NCBI GenBank assembly: GCA_949357655.1
Contig: CASHTG010000001.1
Span: forward strand, 1,302,001-1,366,000
Direction: 5' to 3'
DNA: 64,000 nucleotides
From: Parascedosporium putredinis
Lineage: Eukaryota > Ascomycota > Sordariomycetes > Microascales > Microascaceae
Of this stretch, positions 22,417 through 34,996 are shown one piece after another. The first letter of the stretch is position 1. Every line of letters begins with the position of its first letter. A program made the translations under genes and the position numbers. The notes beneath the pieces were generated by a model. The model saw only the letters and a program-made list of their open reading frames with translations, was not told the DNA's origin and did no database searches.

Positions 22417-24551
22417 TCAGCTTGGCATCATCTCAGCAATGGTCCTCCTCGTCATGTCGTCCTGCACCCATCCGACGACCCTATGCCCCATATCGCCAAC
22501 GAGTTTATCATAGTGCGGCCCGGGGAAGAAGAGCCCGCAGTGGGCGCCGACCTCGTCCATGCCCTCCATAAAGACGCTAACCCACGTAGAGTCGGGCTCG
22601 CCATTTCGCTTGCGCGGCAATGCGCAGAACTTGCGTGGCTTCTTCTCCTTTTTCTCGTCGATGGGTGGTGCACTTTGTGTAGCCTCGGCCGCTACGATCG
22701 CTGCAGCCTCTTTGGCGGCGGCCTTTTCTTGTTGGCGACGCTGCTTGTCCAGCAGCTTTTGTCGTTGTTTGATGAGCTTCTCTCGAGACTTGACGGCCCG
22801 CTCGTACTCTTTCTGAAGGGCCTTTGTTTCCTTTTCGGAAGCCTTTTGAGCGGCTTTGTCTGGAAAGGAGGAGGTATCTGGGGGCTGCGGAGGAGGCGTC
22901 GGTGGTGGGGGAATGTCGAGGAGTTCGGCATGTTCCATTCCGTTGTCTCCATCTGGCAAAGGCTCCAATACTGTCATTTCTGGCGGCTCGTCTTCAAGGA
23001 TTGGCGATGTTGTCTGAACTGGCTGTACCTCGATTCGGTCGTTCTCGTGGAGTTCGACGGATATCCTCGGTGTTGGCAGCTTTGCTTCCACCTCTTCGCC
23101 TTCAGATCCCCGACCTTCTGCAGCACTAGGGTCTAGCGCGGCCGGTGACTCCTCCCTCTTTTCTAACTCTTCTGTACCCTGTTCAATGTCGCATTTGTCT
23201 GGTACCTCTACCTCGGATTTTGGGGGTTTTATCCTCCCCGTCGAACTGGTATAATAGTTTACGAAACGGACCCGAGCGGGCTGCAGCCGAAAATTGGGCT
23301 CGTGCGATACCATGTCATTTGTGAGGGCCTTGATATCGTCAACGTCCTCGAGAACACGCATCCGGTTGTAGCGATTATGGAGACCGGGGTAATCTGCTAG
23401 GCACGCGCCATACTCCATGTGGGACATGAAATGTTTCCCCGCCGCATTAAAGACGCCCTCGGACAAGTGTTTACGCGTAAAGTGAGCGACACTCTTGAAG
23501 AACGAGCGATCCTTCATGATGGTGTCATTGAACCAAGGTGGGTTAAAATTGGGGTCACGGGCTGACGGCGGGTTGGGAGAGGGTATCTGGCTAGGGGATT
23601 CAAGAGATAGGCGAGTGAGGTCGGATCCAGAGGTAAAGGCTGTCGGATACGACCCCGTGTCTATTATAGAATCCGTGGAGTGAAGGGTGGAGGAGGTGGT
23701 GGTGGTAGTGCTGAGCTCTTGGTTGAGCGTGGGGGTGGATCTTGTTTGAGCCAGCGCCAGTTCTGGAGGGTCGGGACTCGGCGAGCTGAGACTGGTGTTT
23801 TCGGGCGGACTTCGAAAGAGGCTGGCGATACCGGTTGGGATAATGCCCGGATGTAAGCCGAGAAACGGCGTGTCCAGGGCCACCACACCAAGGATGCGAT
23901 GGCCAAATTGGTGTGATCCAAACGGGTTTGGGTTTGGCTGTGCAACACAGTGGATTAGCTCCAAGTTCGTCACATATGTGTGAAGTCAAACACGTCATCT
24001 TGGTCTTCTACGCGCTTCCATCATGGATATATATCGTACCATTAAGACCACCTCGGACGCCAGAATACCCCCATAGAGTGACCGACGAGCACAATGTCCG
24101 TGGTTTCGTCCTCGTGCGGTTCCAGCCAGGAGCTGAAACTCTTGGCGCCTACGCCAATGGCATGGTACGTTTTATACCTAGGATAGATCTTGGTATGCAC
24201 GACGTGGGACTCGCGCAGCGCTTCCTTTAGATAGGCGTGCGCGTGCGCGGGAAACGAGTTGAAGGAGCGGTTGTTCCCATAGAAGCCGTGAATATAAATC
24301 ATGAGCAGCCGACGCCTACCTCCTCTATCGCCGTCGGCCTCCGAGGGCACGAGCGACTGGGTTGACGCCGAGCGCGGGTCTTGCCAGCGACCGGAAAACG
24401 ACGGGGAAGAGGGGCGGCTATCCTCAAACGGAGAGAGGAATTGGGCATCCTGCCTGTTCATCGGGAGCGAGACGGGGAGGTCGGCGTAGCTGGGGGAGGC
24501 TCGTTCGGAGATAGGCTCCCCGGCGGGGAAGGGAAGGCTTTTGGTCCATCG
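22417..24551 (-). CDS. Alpha/beta-hydrolase, putative serine esterase/lipase with long polar tail (5' end incomplete)
   Basis: Two exons are visible on the minus strand, 24040-24551 and 22417-23937, separated by a 102-bp intron. The catalytic part has an H-G-F-Y-G-N oxyanion-type motif and the nucleophile elbow L-V-G-H-S-M-G-G. The second Gly of that elbow appears only when one G is restored to the run at 24068-24072; without it the frame is lost. The next exon resumes with H-R-I-L-G-V-V-A-L-D-T-P-F-L-G-L-H-P-G, as in fungal DUF676/PGAP1-like hydrolases. A serine-rich linker, a conserved segment (H-M-E-Y-G-A-C-L-A-D-Y-P-G-L-H), an acidic/proline region, a Lys/Gln coiled coil and a conserved C-terminus follow. 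An ATG at 24461 is possible, but the frame stays open and protein-like to a strong CTGCAG acceptor at 24552-24557, so a first exon further upstream is likely. The substrate is unknown. Confidence 0.8.
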
Positions 24552-25525
24552 CTGCAGGGGAGGGGAATAAAATCCGCGGGCGAGCTGGGATGTTTTCTAA
24601 ATCGCCAACGAGGTGTGATGCATGGCGCAAAGGCAGGTCGTGGGGGAGGCCGAGCTGGTCGAGGCTCTTATGAAAGATAAAAGAAACGAAAGACCTCCTT
24701 TTTCCACTTGGGGAGTGATGCAAGATTCAACACTCTTAGAAAATAGTTGAGAGGTGGGATGACGTACGGCGGGAAAGGGTCTCTCAAGGATGAGCAACGT
24801 CTTGGGACGGCTATACGCGTATTGGCCCGTGGATGGAGGGGTAAATAGACTCAACAGGGTTGTTAATACTTCGTACGTGAATACCGAAGAGAAATGGGCT
24901 GCGGGCTGTGTTTGTCCATGGGCCCGGACCACGTTTTGTTTGGTGCCTTTGGTGCCCAAAGTGGTGGCTTTGATGGACCTTGATTCGTCATCGCCTTCAG
25001 CGACAGTCGATGGATCCATAGATAATATCAGGGGAAGTTGCCACCCGCCAGGAACTTTCCTCAAAGGCTTAGCTAAATCTCAGTCTGCCACGCTAAAATT
25101 GATCTGAGGGACACTTGTGTCAGAACGCTAATGGTTTCTGACTATCAACTAGGGCCAGGGCGAGTAAGGACATCCCCGTCCTCGAGGCTGCTCGGCCATG
25201 CCCGTAAGCTGCTACCAGCGCTGAAACTGCGCAGAGGGATGGGCTGATATTATTGATAGATCTTCATATGGAGATGCATCTCGGTGCATCAGTTTCGACA
25301 TTGCTCTTTTGTCCACCTGGGAGATTAGGAGATAGTTGAACGGCAAAAAGAGGCCGTGGGCAAACTCCGATATAACCCTTCCCTTACCAAACAAGTGAAA
25401 TGCTCAGCTCTCAGTGATATTGTGTAGGGAGCTCGAGACAGGGAAGAAGCGAGAGAGAAGAAAAATGCCATGATATCATAAGTCATCTATCTGTCCGCCT
25501 TTTCTTTTTCTCTCTTCTTCTTCAT
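24552..25525. other. Region between the hydrolase and TOF1
   Basis: About 970 bp that should contain the unfound first exon and promoter of the hydrolase and the 3' flank of TOF1. The minus strand has a polypyrimidine tract immediately before the presumed acceptor. A minus-strand frame at 24597-25064 is open, but I could not connect it convincingly to the hydrolase. Confidence 0.45.
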
Positions 25526-28500
25526 TTATTCATCTTCATCGCTGCTATCCATGATGAAGCCGCCTTTGACGCGCGCTCTCGATCTTGCCGAGGCCACGGG
25601 GACGTCATCTTCCTCCTCGTCACTGTTCTGACCTGTCCCCACCATGCCTACATCGTCATCTACATCCTTGTCCCCTTCCCGCGACTTTCCCCTAGCCGTC
25701 GTTTCTCTGGTGGGCGACCATGTGGGCGGCTCCTCATCGACTGGCAGCTCGGTGTCTGAAGGGGCCTTGCCTTTATTCGAGACTCTCCTGCGCTTGCGGC
25801 GGCCAGCCCGCCGAGAGCCAGACGGTACATTCTCCTCCTCAGAGTCAGACTTGCTCGACGACTCGTCTTCTTCCTCACTATCCCCACTAGAGTCAGACTT
25901 CCCGCTGGACGCATCTGTTCCGTCCCCATCCTCGTCCTCACCCCCACTGCTGATATCCATTACCGTCTTCCTTTTCTTTGGTTTTGCCGTAGCTACCGTT
26001 CCTGGGTCGGCCTGTCCAACCGCCTCCGCCACCTTTTGATTCTTCTGCCTCAGCTCTTCCTCCTTGGCAAAAATTCCCTGTCCGCATCGCTGTCGAGATC
26101 ACTATCGTACACGAACGCCTCACTCTTGATCTTAGACCGCCTTTCGCGCTCCTTGTCTCTCCTCTTCCTCGCACGCTCCTCTAGCTCTTCGTCTTCGAGC
26201 GGTTGGCTCTTCTGACGCCTGCGTCTCTTTGCCTTCTTTGGCCGCTCTTCGCCATCAATGGCCTTGCGCACAGTTGGACCACCTGCCGGGAAAAGCTCTT
26301 CATTCTCATCCTCGTCCGATGAGAGGTATGCACGAGTGCGGTTTGTTTTGCGCCGGAGCTGTTTCTCTGCCGCTTCTCCATCCTCAAAAGTGGGAGGGTT
26401 GAACTCGGCTGCGTTGATGAGATCGACGTACTCCTTGAGTTGATCTGCCGTGACCTCCGATGAGATGGTCCAGATTGAGTCCAAGGTTTCTTCGAGGCTT
26501 GGACTGAGCCTCGCGATTCCGACAGTCTTCATCAAGAGTCGTAGATAAGGGTTTTTCACCATTTCCAGGCGGCGAGCGTCAGTATCAGCTTTCACATCTG
26601 CAATGTCCATGTTAGCAATCAAAACGGGTTCGGGGGTCAACAGCATCTAGTGATCCGATGACTCACTGTAGGAAGGAGGCTCCTTGAGCTCTGTTGGTTC
26701 TGTCGTGCGGGTTGAAACCTCATTCGGGTCTCCGGCAGGCTTCTCGCCCTCTGCCCCTCCCTGTCCCCCGGGCCCTCCTCGCCCTCAGCGCCCTCAGCGC
26801 CCTCCTTGTTCCCGCCGCTCCCGGCGCTGCCCTCGACAGCTTCAACCGAAGGCAAGGCAGCCTCGGACTCCAACCACTCCCGCCTTTCCTGTTCCGCCGC
26901 GCGGAGAACACGCTTGACCCACGAAATGTGCTCCACTTCATTCCTGTCTAGTAAAGCCCCCACGACAATGGCAATCTGTTTGTCCAGCTCTTCTGTGCGC
27001 CGGAACTCGAGCTCCGCTGCAGGACGAGGGTTGGCCTTCTTCTGCTCTCGCTCTTGGCCCGTCTCGATGAAATGCGCAATCTCGTTTGTCTTGCTGAAGA
27101 GCATCTCCACAGCGAGTGCTGGCTGCTCCTGAAACTTCTTGGCACACTTCCTCAGTACCTGCTTGATAAGCTCCTCCCAATCCTTATAGAGAGCGGAATT
27201 CCTCTCTAACGGTTCCGGACCCTTGATCATACTGTAGAGCAGGTGGATGATGTCTACCCTGAATAGCATCACAGCTTTATTCTGCTTGAAGGCTAACCTG
27301 TAAAAGTAGCGGTGAATACGCTTGAGCTGGTCATCGTTGAGTTCTCGGTAATGCTTGAGAAAGATCACAAAGGTGTCAACGACATTCTGAGGAATGAAAC
27401 GCTGTGCAAACGACTCGAAGCTGAACTTGCGCTCTGAGACCGTCTTTTGCGCCTGCTGCTCATCCTCATCCGATGCTCCAAGGTCGTCCCCGTCATCGCC
27501 GCCGTCTCCACCAGCCTTGGCAGCATCCCGCTTCTTCTTGCGTGCTTTCTTCCGCGATCGGACCTGCATATCCACGTTCTTCTTCGAATACGCCTCGAGC
27601 AGACGCACAAAATGGTGCGCCAGCTCCGTTGACGCGTCCAAAAACTCAAAGCCTTGGTGATTGTAATTACGAACGACGCTTGTCACGAGCTCGTGAACTG
27701 TGTCCTCGTAAAATAGACGGCTCAGAATATTCTCTGCAATCTCTTCGTCAGCCTCGTTGCCCGTAGCCGTCATATCCTGGACTGTCAGCAGGATTTGTGT
27801 GAAGCATCGCATGATGGCAATCAGGTCCTCCCAGGTCTTGTTGTCTAGGGCTATCCTCATTGACCTTTGCAAGGTGATGAACATCTCCTGTGTAAGGACG
27901 CTAGCCACGAGGTTGAAAGGGCTAACATCTTCCTCCTCTTGTGTAGTGCCCCTCGGCGTCGGCCGCATCTTTTGTCGCGCCCGTTCCGCGCGCAGGAACC
28001 ACGCAACTAGATAGAAGAATTGCCTTTGGTGATAATGAAGAACATGCTGAGCATCCCGGTCGATAGATCGACGAATATGGTGGAAGAGAGGGTTGAAGCC
28101 GGAGTCTAAAAGTCGGTTACGAACCCTTTGAGTTGATCACTCGCCCGCGAATTGAGTTTGGGGGCCGGCCCGAGGTCTGTGTTATCGGCCACGTTCTTCT
28201 TGCGATACTTGGGCGGCCTGAAAGATTTGCTCTCGTCGAGCTTACGCTGTCGCGTGGCAACATCTATGAGGGCTGCTTGGCTGGAAATGGTGGACATTTT
28301 GCCGTCGTCGCGCTTCACCCAGATGGTCGTGCCAAACCTATTATGCCGGGAGGCGGCGTGCTTCTTGTGGGAGCTTTGCATAGCTTCTTCCTTCTTCATC
28401 AAGGCGACAAGATCCTCCGCTTTCGCCTTGTCCTGCTGCTTCTCGTTCATGAACAGCCAGTCCGCATCCACCCTCTTGACCAAGTGAAACAATATTTCCA

Positions 28501-29317
28501 TGACAATCACATCTTCAGTCCTGAAATCTTCGCCCATATTTGACGCTACGGTCAACAAGACGAGAAAGATGTCTTGGTAGGAGAAAGCATCAATGAGGGC
28601 TGATCGGGATATCTGGCTTTCGTCTCCGTCATACTTTACATCTGGAGGCGGAGCAATCATGGCCACGTTTCGCAAAAGTAAAGGACAAGTTTGATAATTC
28701 CCTGGTCTCTGGCCGTGCGGTCTCCGATCGGAAGCGCCATTGAAGGCAGGGCCATTCTGATGGCGGTGTGTAGGACTCGGGTGGCATCGTGGTTGATTAT
28801 CGCTCGTTTGTACTGCACCTGCGCCAGTTCAAGGACCGGCATATGACGGTAATTGTTGACGGTCAGTCGTTCTGGGTCCTTTTCGAAAGGCCAGGTAAGA
28901 GGTACCATGACTTCGAGACAGGAGAGAGTTAGCTTGGCTTTGAACTTGCTTTCCGCGTCGGCCTCGGTCCACAGCGCCAAGATCTTGAGGAGATCGCCTT
29001 CAACAACGTTGGAGTCAAATATGCAACGAGCTACGTCCATTCGGTTCATCTTTTCGTCGTAGAATCGAATCCATTTCTTAAGATCGCGGAGGACATCGAG
29101 GGCATCATCACCCAGGACGTAACGCCCGTCGTCGTCGGCACTCAGACCGCCAAGCTACACCGCCACGACGCTGCTATTAGCCCAAGATTCTTTTAGGAGC
29201 TTTCAGAATAAGATAATGCGACCACATCTCGGATTGACTTACCGCGGAGACGAGGCTGTTAATGTGGGCCCGAACTTCGGGATGGACGACATCAGTCGTC
29301 CCTTCTTCCGTCTCCAT
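25526..29317 (-). CDS. TOF1: TOF1/Swi1/Timeless replication fork protection protein
   Basis: Three exons on the minus strand: 29243-29317, 26667-29154 and 25526-26597. Introns are 88 and 69 bp. Four frame breaks each need one added base: the A4 runs at 28674-28677 and 28108-28111, the G3 run at 26726-26728 and the A5 run at 26070-26074 (+ strand letters). Restored length is 1212 aa, normal for the family. The Timeless domain occupies about residues 25-300 and includes P-L-T-W-P-F-E, N-N-Y-R-H-M-P-V-L and L-V-L-Y-F-L-R-N-V-A-M-I, the last made continuous only by the correction. Further on are H-R-Y-F-Y-R-L-A-F-K and D-I-I-H-L-L-Y-S-M-I-K-G-P. The C-terminus is a long acidic/basic S/D/E-K/R-rich tail ending in S-S-D-E-D-E. 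With Csm3 and Mrc1 the protein stabilises stalled forks and supports the replication checkpoint. It is divergent from the dehydrogenase gene. Confidence 0.93.
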
Positions 29318-29807
29318 GATGGATATTGACAGGTTTGGCGTTAGGAGAAAGTATTCAAAAGTTTTATGCTCCAAGCATTTCGGATAGGGAGTATGGGCAC
29401 CTAGATGATTGCCCACAATCCTGGTGACGTCGCAAATCGAACAATCAAACTTTCACTGAGTTCAGCTTTCAATTGTCGATACCCCTCTACCTGAGCTGCA
29501 AGCCACCGCTGTACATCGTCGGCGCGTGGGGTAAGCGCGTCAGATACGCGATTATCAATTAAAGTTGGCCGCAAAATCTTCGGCACAGCACTCAGCTGGC
29601 AAAACGCTGATGGCAGCTGGCATCGGCTTAATCCCACACAAGCCGAGGCACCGGGGTACACAGGGTTAGCCGCGGGCTTCAATCCGACGATGAGATCATG
29701 AGCAAGCTTGTGAAGGTCGATTGAAGACCTAATTGCTTGCATCTCGCCGCTCTCATCTCACAATCACCATTGAACCCGTTAGGAAAGCATTCAACCTCCT
29801 CTTCAAT
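29318..29807. promoter_or_regulatory. Shared divergent promoter region of TOF1 and the 3-hydroxyacyl-CoA dehydrogenase gene
   Basis: Only 490 bp separate the two start codons, so both promoters and leaders must lie here. I recognise no TATA box and no specific operator. Open frames through it (29401-29742, minus) have no family resemblance. Confidence 0.6.
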
Positions 29808-30920
29808 ATGGCAACTCCATTCCTTCGTTTACAAAGCCGCGGGCTTGGATCCCAGCTCCGGAGCTTCAGCTCCACCTCACGTCAGAATGCGGCCACGGTC
29901 AAGAGCTTGGGTGTAATCGGCTCGGGACAGATGGTAAGCTCCTACGCATGGCAACGCTGCTCTACTTCACATACATTTCGCCTCATATTGAGACTGCGGC
30001 TTCTAACGATCTCTCAAGGGTCTCGGTATTGCGCTGGTGGCGGCACAAAAGGCTGGCGTTCCTGTCACGCTCGTGGATACGTCAAAAGCTGCCTTAGACA
30101 AGGGACTCGCCTTCGCTGGTATGTGAGAACTCGGCTTTCTAGCTCCAGTTAACCCGCCCTTGGGACATCATGCTGATGAGAAACCGATAGACAAGCTCCT
30201 TGCAAAGGACGTTTCCAAGTCTAGAATTACGCAGGAACAGGCGGACAAGGCCCGCTCTCTCCTGACTTCCAGCACTTCTATCGAAGATCTTGGTGACATT
30301 GATTTTGTTATCGAGGCCGTGCCAGAGATTCCCCAGCTCAAGTTTGACATTTTTGCCAAGCTGGCCGAGGTTTGTCCGAAGCATGCTATCCTCGCTACCA
30401 ACACGTCTTCCATCTCCATCACTCGGATCGCCGCGGCTACGACCAAGGACCCCAAGGACACCTCGGCAAGCTCGCGTGTAGTATCAACCCACTTCATGAA
30501 CCCTGTTCCAGTTCAGAAGGGCGTTGAGATCATCAGCGGACTGCAGACTTCACCAGAGACCCTCGAGACTGCCGTTGAGTTCTGCAAGGCCATGGGCAAG
30601 ATAGCATCGGTTTCGGCCGACTCCCCGGCTTCCTTGCCAATCGCATTCTGATGCCCTATATCAACGAGGCCGTCATCTGCCTCGAAACAGGTGTTGGGGA
30701 CCGTGATTCTATTGACTCCATCATGAAGAATGGCACCAACGTTCCGATGGGCCCGCTTCAGCTCGCCGATTTCATTGGCCTCGACACTTGTCTCGCCATC
30801 ATGAGGGTGCTGTACGAGGAGACTGCTGATTCCAAGTATAGACCCAGCGTCTTGCTCAAAAAGATGGTGGATGCCGGCTGGCTAGGTAAGAAGAGTGGCA
30901 GGGGTTTCTATGAATATTAA
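29808..30920 (+). CDS. Mitochondrial L-3-hydroxyacyl-CoA (3-hydroxybutyryl-CoA) dehydrogenase
   Basis: Three exons: 29808-29933, 30019-30118 and 30191-30920. Introns are 85 and 72 bp. One G is missing in the CCCCGG tract near 30627-30630; with it the protein is 318 aa, the family's usual length. Residues 1-28 are an Arg/Ser-rich mitochondrial presequence. The NAD-binding fold follows with G-S-G-Q-M-G at 38-43 and the specificity Asp62 at the end of beta-2. Then come the N-T-S-S loop (146-149), the catalytic His176 in H-F-M-N-P-V-P, the partner Glu188, and the C-terminal domain with G-F-L-A-N-R and G-P-L-Q-L-A-D-F-I-G-L-D. It oxidises 3-hydroxyacyl-CoA to 3-ketoacyl-CoA with NAD in beta-oxidation of short and medium chains and in branched-chain amino acid breakdown. 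Without the correction the protein would stop before its last 90 or so residues. Confidence 0.93.
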
Positions 30921-33900
30921 TGGTTAGCTCCATACTTGTAAGATCTTGAATAGACTTCACTGAACGATTCCCCTTTCATTGGGACTCGTGGATATGTGTA
31001 CCCTTGTGGGAAGCGAACTTCTCCATCCTTATACCATCTAGAGCCACTCATTCATCACTACAATGATCTCGTTTCGATGACAAGCATAAATATTATCCCC
31101 TGCCTAGTTATTTCGCTCCTGGACGCAGAAGGATACTCTTCTTAAGGCTCACGCCTCGATGCCTCGTCAATACCTCGTCAATATAGCTCTAGTACGTTGG
31201 ACCTCTCCGAGGACGCGGACGTGCTTGCCTAGACACCCTCTATATCACATATGTTAGTTTTGAAGGACATAATTAGGAGTGAAGCGAAAGTTTAGGGGTT
31301 TATCTACGCCTGTGAACATCTCATATCATGTCCCACTCCGTAGCAACTCTCGTATTTGAATCCCTAAAAAGCCCTTCCAAGCTTGCACGAGGGCCCTGTC
31401 GCTCTCCACCAAAGTATATGTGAATGCTTAGGCACTCCAATCAAATCGAACTAAGTAACAGCGTGGTGTTTCTTAGGAACACAAGGCTTCGTGCTTTCCA
31501 TGCCATCGTACTGATCACCTCTCGGGTCCAAAGTTGGATAATACGGTAAACTATCCTCAACCTTGATGGCCTCAAGACAACGATGGGGCACTCAACGCCC
31601 ATAGAACCACGCGGAACGGCGGAGGCGATAACATACGACGACCGACTCCATCAAGGGGGCGTAGGCCTCGGCACCGCGGTGGCCATGTTGTGGCGAAAAC
31701 GCGCTATCTCTACAGACCGCCTCTACTAGATCACAAGAACGCGCTCCAGTAAGAAGGGGGGCAAGGTAAGTCTGGTACTGCTAGCGGCTGGTTCTCGTTT
31801 CGAGAAGGGCCATTGTGATGTCCGTCGTGAGTTGGCCGTCCTCGTCTTAGCCTCACACCCTATATGTCGGAATAGACCTTTCACTGCCCTCTTCTAGGAT
31901 CCACGTCCCTCAGGCGAGGGAGTGTCTGCACTGGGCGAAAGAGGCAGAAACCACCCCGACCTAGCGTGGACGTACGATTGTTCTCCTACGGTTTCCGGAT
32001 TTTGACAGCCGGCGATTGGGAATCGGAGGACGAAGAAAATCCTCCGCCATCATCTTTCTTGGATCAACTCCCCGCATATGGCTTACCTGGGCATCTCGCT
32101 GGCCGTCCACAGAGGCCGGAGGCAAGTGATAGGTTCGCCTGCCTTCCGCGTCCTTGAGATCCTCCCTCCTCTGTCGCGACACGCTCCTTCCCCGATCAAA
32201 CATTCATGCGCAGGCCTCCCACGAGCAGCAGACCTTCCTTGAAAGCAGGGCGAATGGGGGACGGCCGGCTCCAGCGGGTGTATCATAGGATCGAGTGATG
32301 CGCGATATAGAATACCGCTGAAGGACGTCATAGTAAATCAGAAGATCGCCCATGTTGCCCATAGCATGAGGCGAGGAAATCCCCCTCCCCCTCGGACACT
32401 TACACCCTCCTGACAAACAACGCGTCGCAGTATCGCCAAGCTTCTTCACCACACGCGCTAGCCCTTCTCAAGCCCCTTCCAGCCTTCCCTTTTCCCTTTT
32501 CTACTTGTCATATCCACCTAAGCTATATGAGAAGGGCCTCATGCTTAATCGGGAGTTTAGAAGGAAGCACGAATGGGAAAACAGGGAAAACGGGAATGAT
32601 CGACCGGTGATAGACCCCCACCCAACCTCCTTTGAAAGAAAAAGAGTGAGAAAAACCGCTTCGCTTCCTATTCGAGGGGCGCGAGCTAGCTACCCGATCC
32701 CAGGTCGGACGTGCCTTTACACCCCCTCCTCTTCCTCCTTCTCATCATAAGCCCTTCTCTTATGGCTTTCGGACACGACGATGGGTCGTATTTCTCAATC
32801 ATTAGTCAACGTGGACACGCTCGCCTTCTTACAATCCATCATATCACAGGGTTGCGGCCTCTTTACTTGACACATGGATCTTGAGCCCCGAATCCTGGTG
32901 AGCCACGTTCTCCATGCATCCGGTGACAGAAGAGCTTCGAACCAGAAAGGGAAAGGCTGGTAAAACAAAGAGCTCCCAGAAACGTCGACCTTGATACGCT
33001 TGCGCCCCGCACTGGATGCAGGAGAAAAAACGAGCAAACTGGGATGAGGTCCCTTCTCTCTCCCGGAATGCCCGCGTACCTTGCATCGAAGACGAATAGA
33101 AGAGGGAGGGGTAGCTAAGGTAAACAGGACAATAGCGTAGAACCGTCGGTGCAAGCGGCCACTCGTCCGCGCGACGGATTGGCTAGCAAGGAAGGCCGAC
33201 GGGAAGATGGCTCCGCCGTCATGCCCTCCCCTTCCTCTCTCTACTCCTCTCTTCCCGAACCTCGTGTCATACGCCCTCCGCAAACGGGCCCTAGTTCTCC
33301 CATTCCCAATTGATGATTCCCGCCCTGTCAACCCTCCTAATTTCTTCTTGCGGTCCCTCTCCCATCCCGCTGCTGTACCCCAGGCCTGAGCTTGGAGACA
33401 ACCACTTGCTACTCGGTCACTGGCGGCGACCCGAGCTATAGCTCCTCCGAACCCCACATCTGTTCATTTTTCCCCTCCCCTAGCATGATGGTTCATGCCC
33501 CTCCCTTCAGATTCATTAAAAAATGGAACGAACGAGCCAACCAGTGCCTGGACCAGGCGGCATTATTCCACGGGAAGCTTGAGCAAGCGGTGTGGTGGGC
33601 ACTCAAATTGGCCCACCTGAACTCTGCACAACCTCAGAAACAAGCGGCCCCAAAATCGAAAAGGAAGCGAAGACTATCATCATCCCCACACAGATATACC
33701 CTTCACAGAACTCGAGCTACATGGGCTTGACCGCTGTACCACCTTGTAAGCTTGGTCTCGCCTCCAGCTTCTCCTTGATCCTTGGGCCGGCCGGCGATGA
33801 ACGTGACCTAAAGAATCCCGTCTCACTCGCGCCTCCATGCATTCGTTGTGATCTTCGGGTTAAGCTTGGGCGAACTGGCTCTCGTCAGCTGATTCCAACT

Positions 33901-34983
33901 TGCCGTCTCTGTGCTTCGGAATTCCCAGAGAGCTTCTTTCGGAACCGCATTTGGGGGCAAGTTAATAGCCACCCCCATGCAGCCTCTAGCACCCAGTACA
34001 GACTCTCGCAACCGGAATCTTCTCTGCCAAAGCTATCCATCCTGCTAAGCCCCTACCTCAAGGAAGAAGTAGTGCCCGATGTCCTCCCACCCCCAGAATT
34101 ACCCCACAGCGAGCGGGCGCTGGGTGTGTGACACACGGCCAGAGAGTCGCCAAACCAACATTGCTCTCCCCGTGGTATTTCCCAACCCGATTCGTTTCGA
34201 TATACCTGTCTGTCAAGTGGCGCTAGGCATATTGATACTGTTACGACTACTGCTACTACTCTTACCACTGCCAGGGCCACGCCCATGCCCTCCCTTCAAG
34301 CGGGATCATGTTACAAATTCAACCGCCCAGCTGATTTTGGTTAGCACCGGGATGCGCTAACAGCCGCGGCCGTCGGTCACGGCGGTGGAAGGGCTACTAG
34401 AGCTGGGCCAAGTCGAGCGGGCCACCTCTCGTGGCCATCGCTCACGGAACCGGATGAGGAGTGAATCCAGAAACGTCGGAGGGTGCCTCGAAAAGGTGCG
34501 AGTGGATCTATCAGAGAGCCCGGGACAAACAAGGAGAAGCCTGAACAGAGAAAAAGAAAGCCACATGTACGTGTAATTAGCAGGGACTGCGGCCATCCTC
34601 GGGTATCGGGACCCCACCTCGAGGTGGCAAGCGTGGTTTTTGCTGGCCTCGCAATATGTCACTTAGATGAGTTTTCCGAACGAAGCGTGAAATCCTTCAT
34701 ATATAAGACAGACCAAGTACCGGAACTGGTCAACTCCCGGGAGCCGGTGGCGCGTGTCAGTGGAGATTTTCATTCAGCAAGAGGCGGTTGTCCCAGCTGT
34801 AACCGGCCATGTACACGATACCAAGGTGATCCGCGCGAAGAAGCAGGAGTGGTCTGTTTATCCGCCGGGATCTTTTCCACAACTTCAGAGCCGGATGGCC
34901 CAAAAGTAACTCAGGTCCCTCTACCACAGTGGAGAGGACAAAGGAAGGCCAGGAGGGGCAATGGGATCAAAAAGAGGGAAACG

Positions 34984-34996
34984 AAAAAAAAAAAAA
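34984..34996 (+). repeat. A13 homopolymer
   Basis: Run of thirteen A in a purine-rich stretch. No gene is associated with it. Confidence 0.85.

Noticed and set aside
32795..33457. 220-codon minus-strand frame in the desert
   Set aside because: Composition is random, no motif is recognisable, and a frame of this length can arise by chance on one of six frames in 24 kb.
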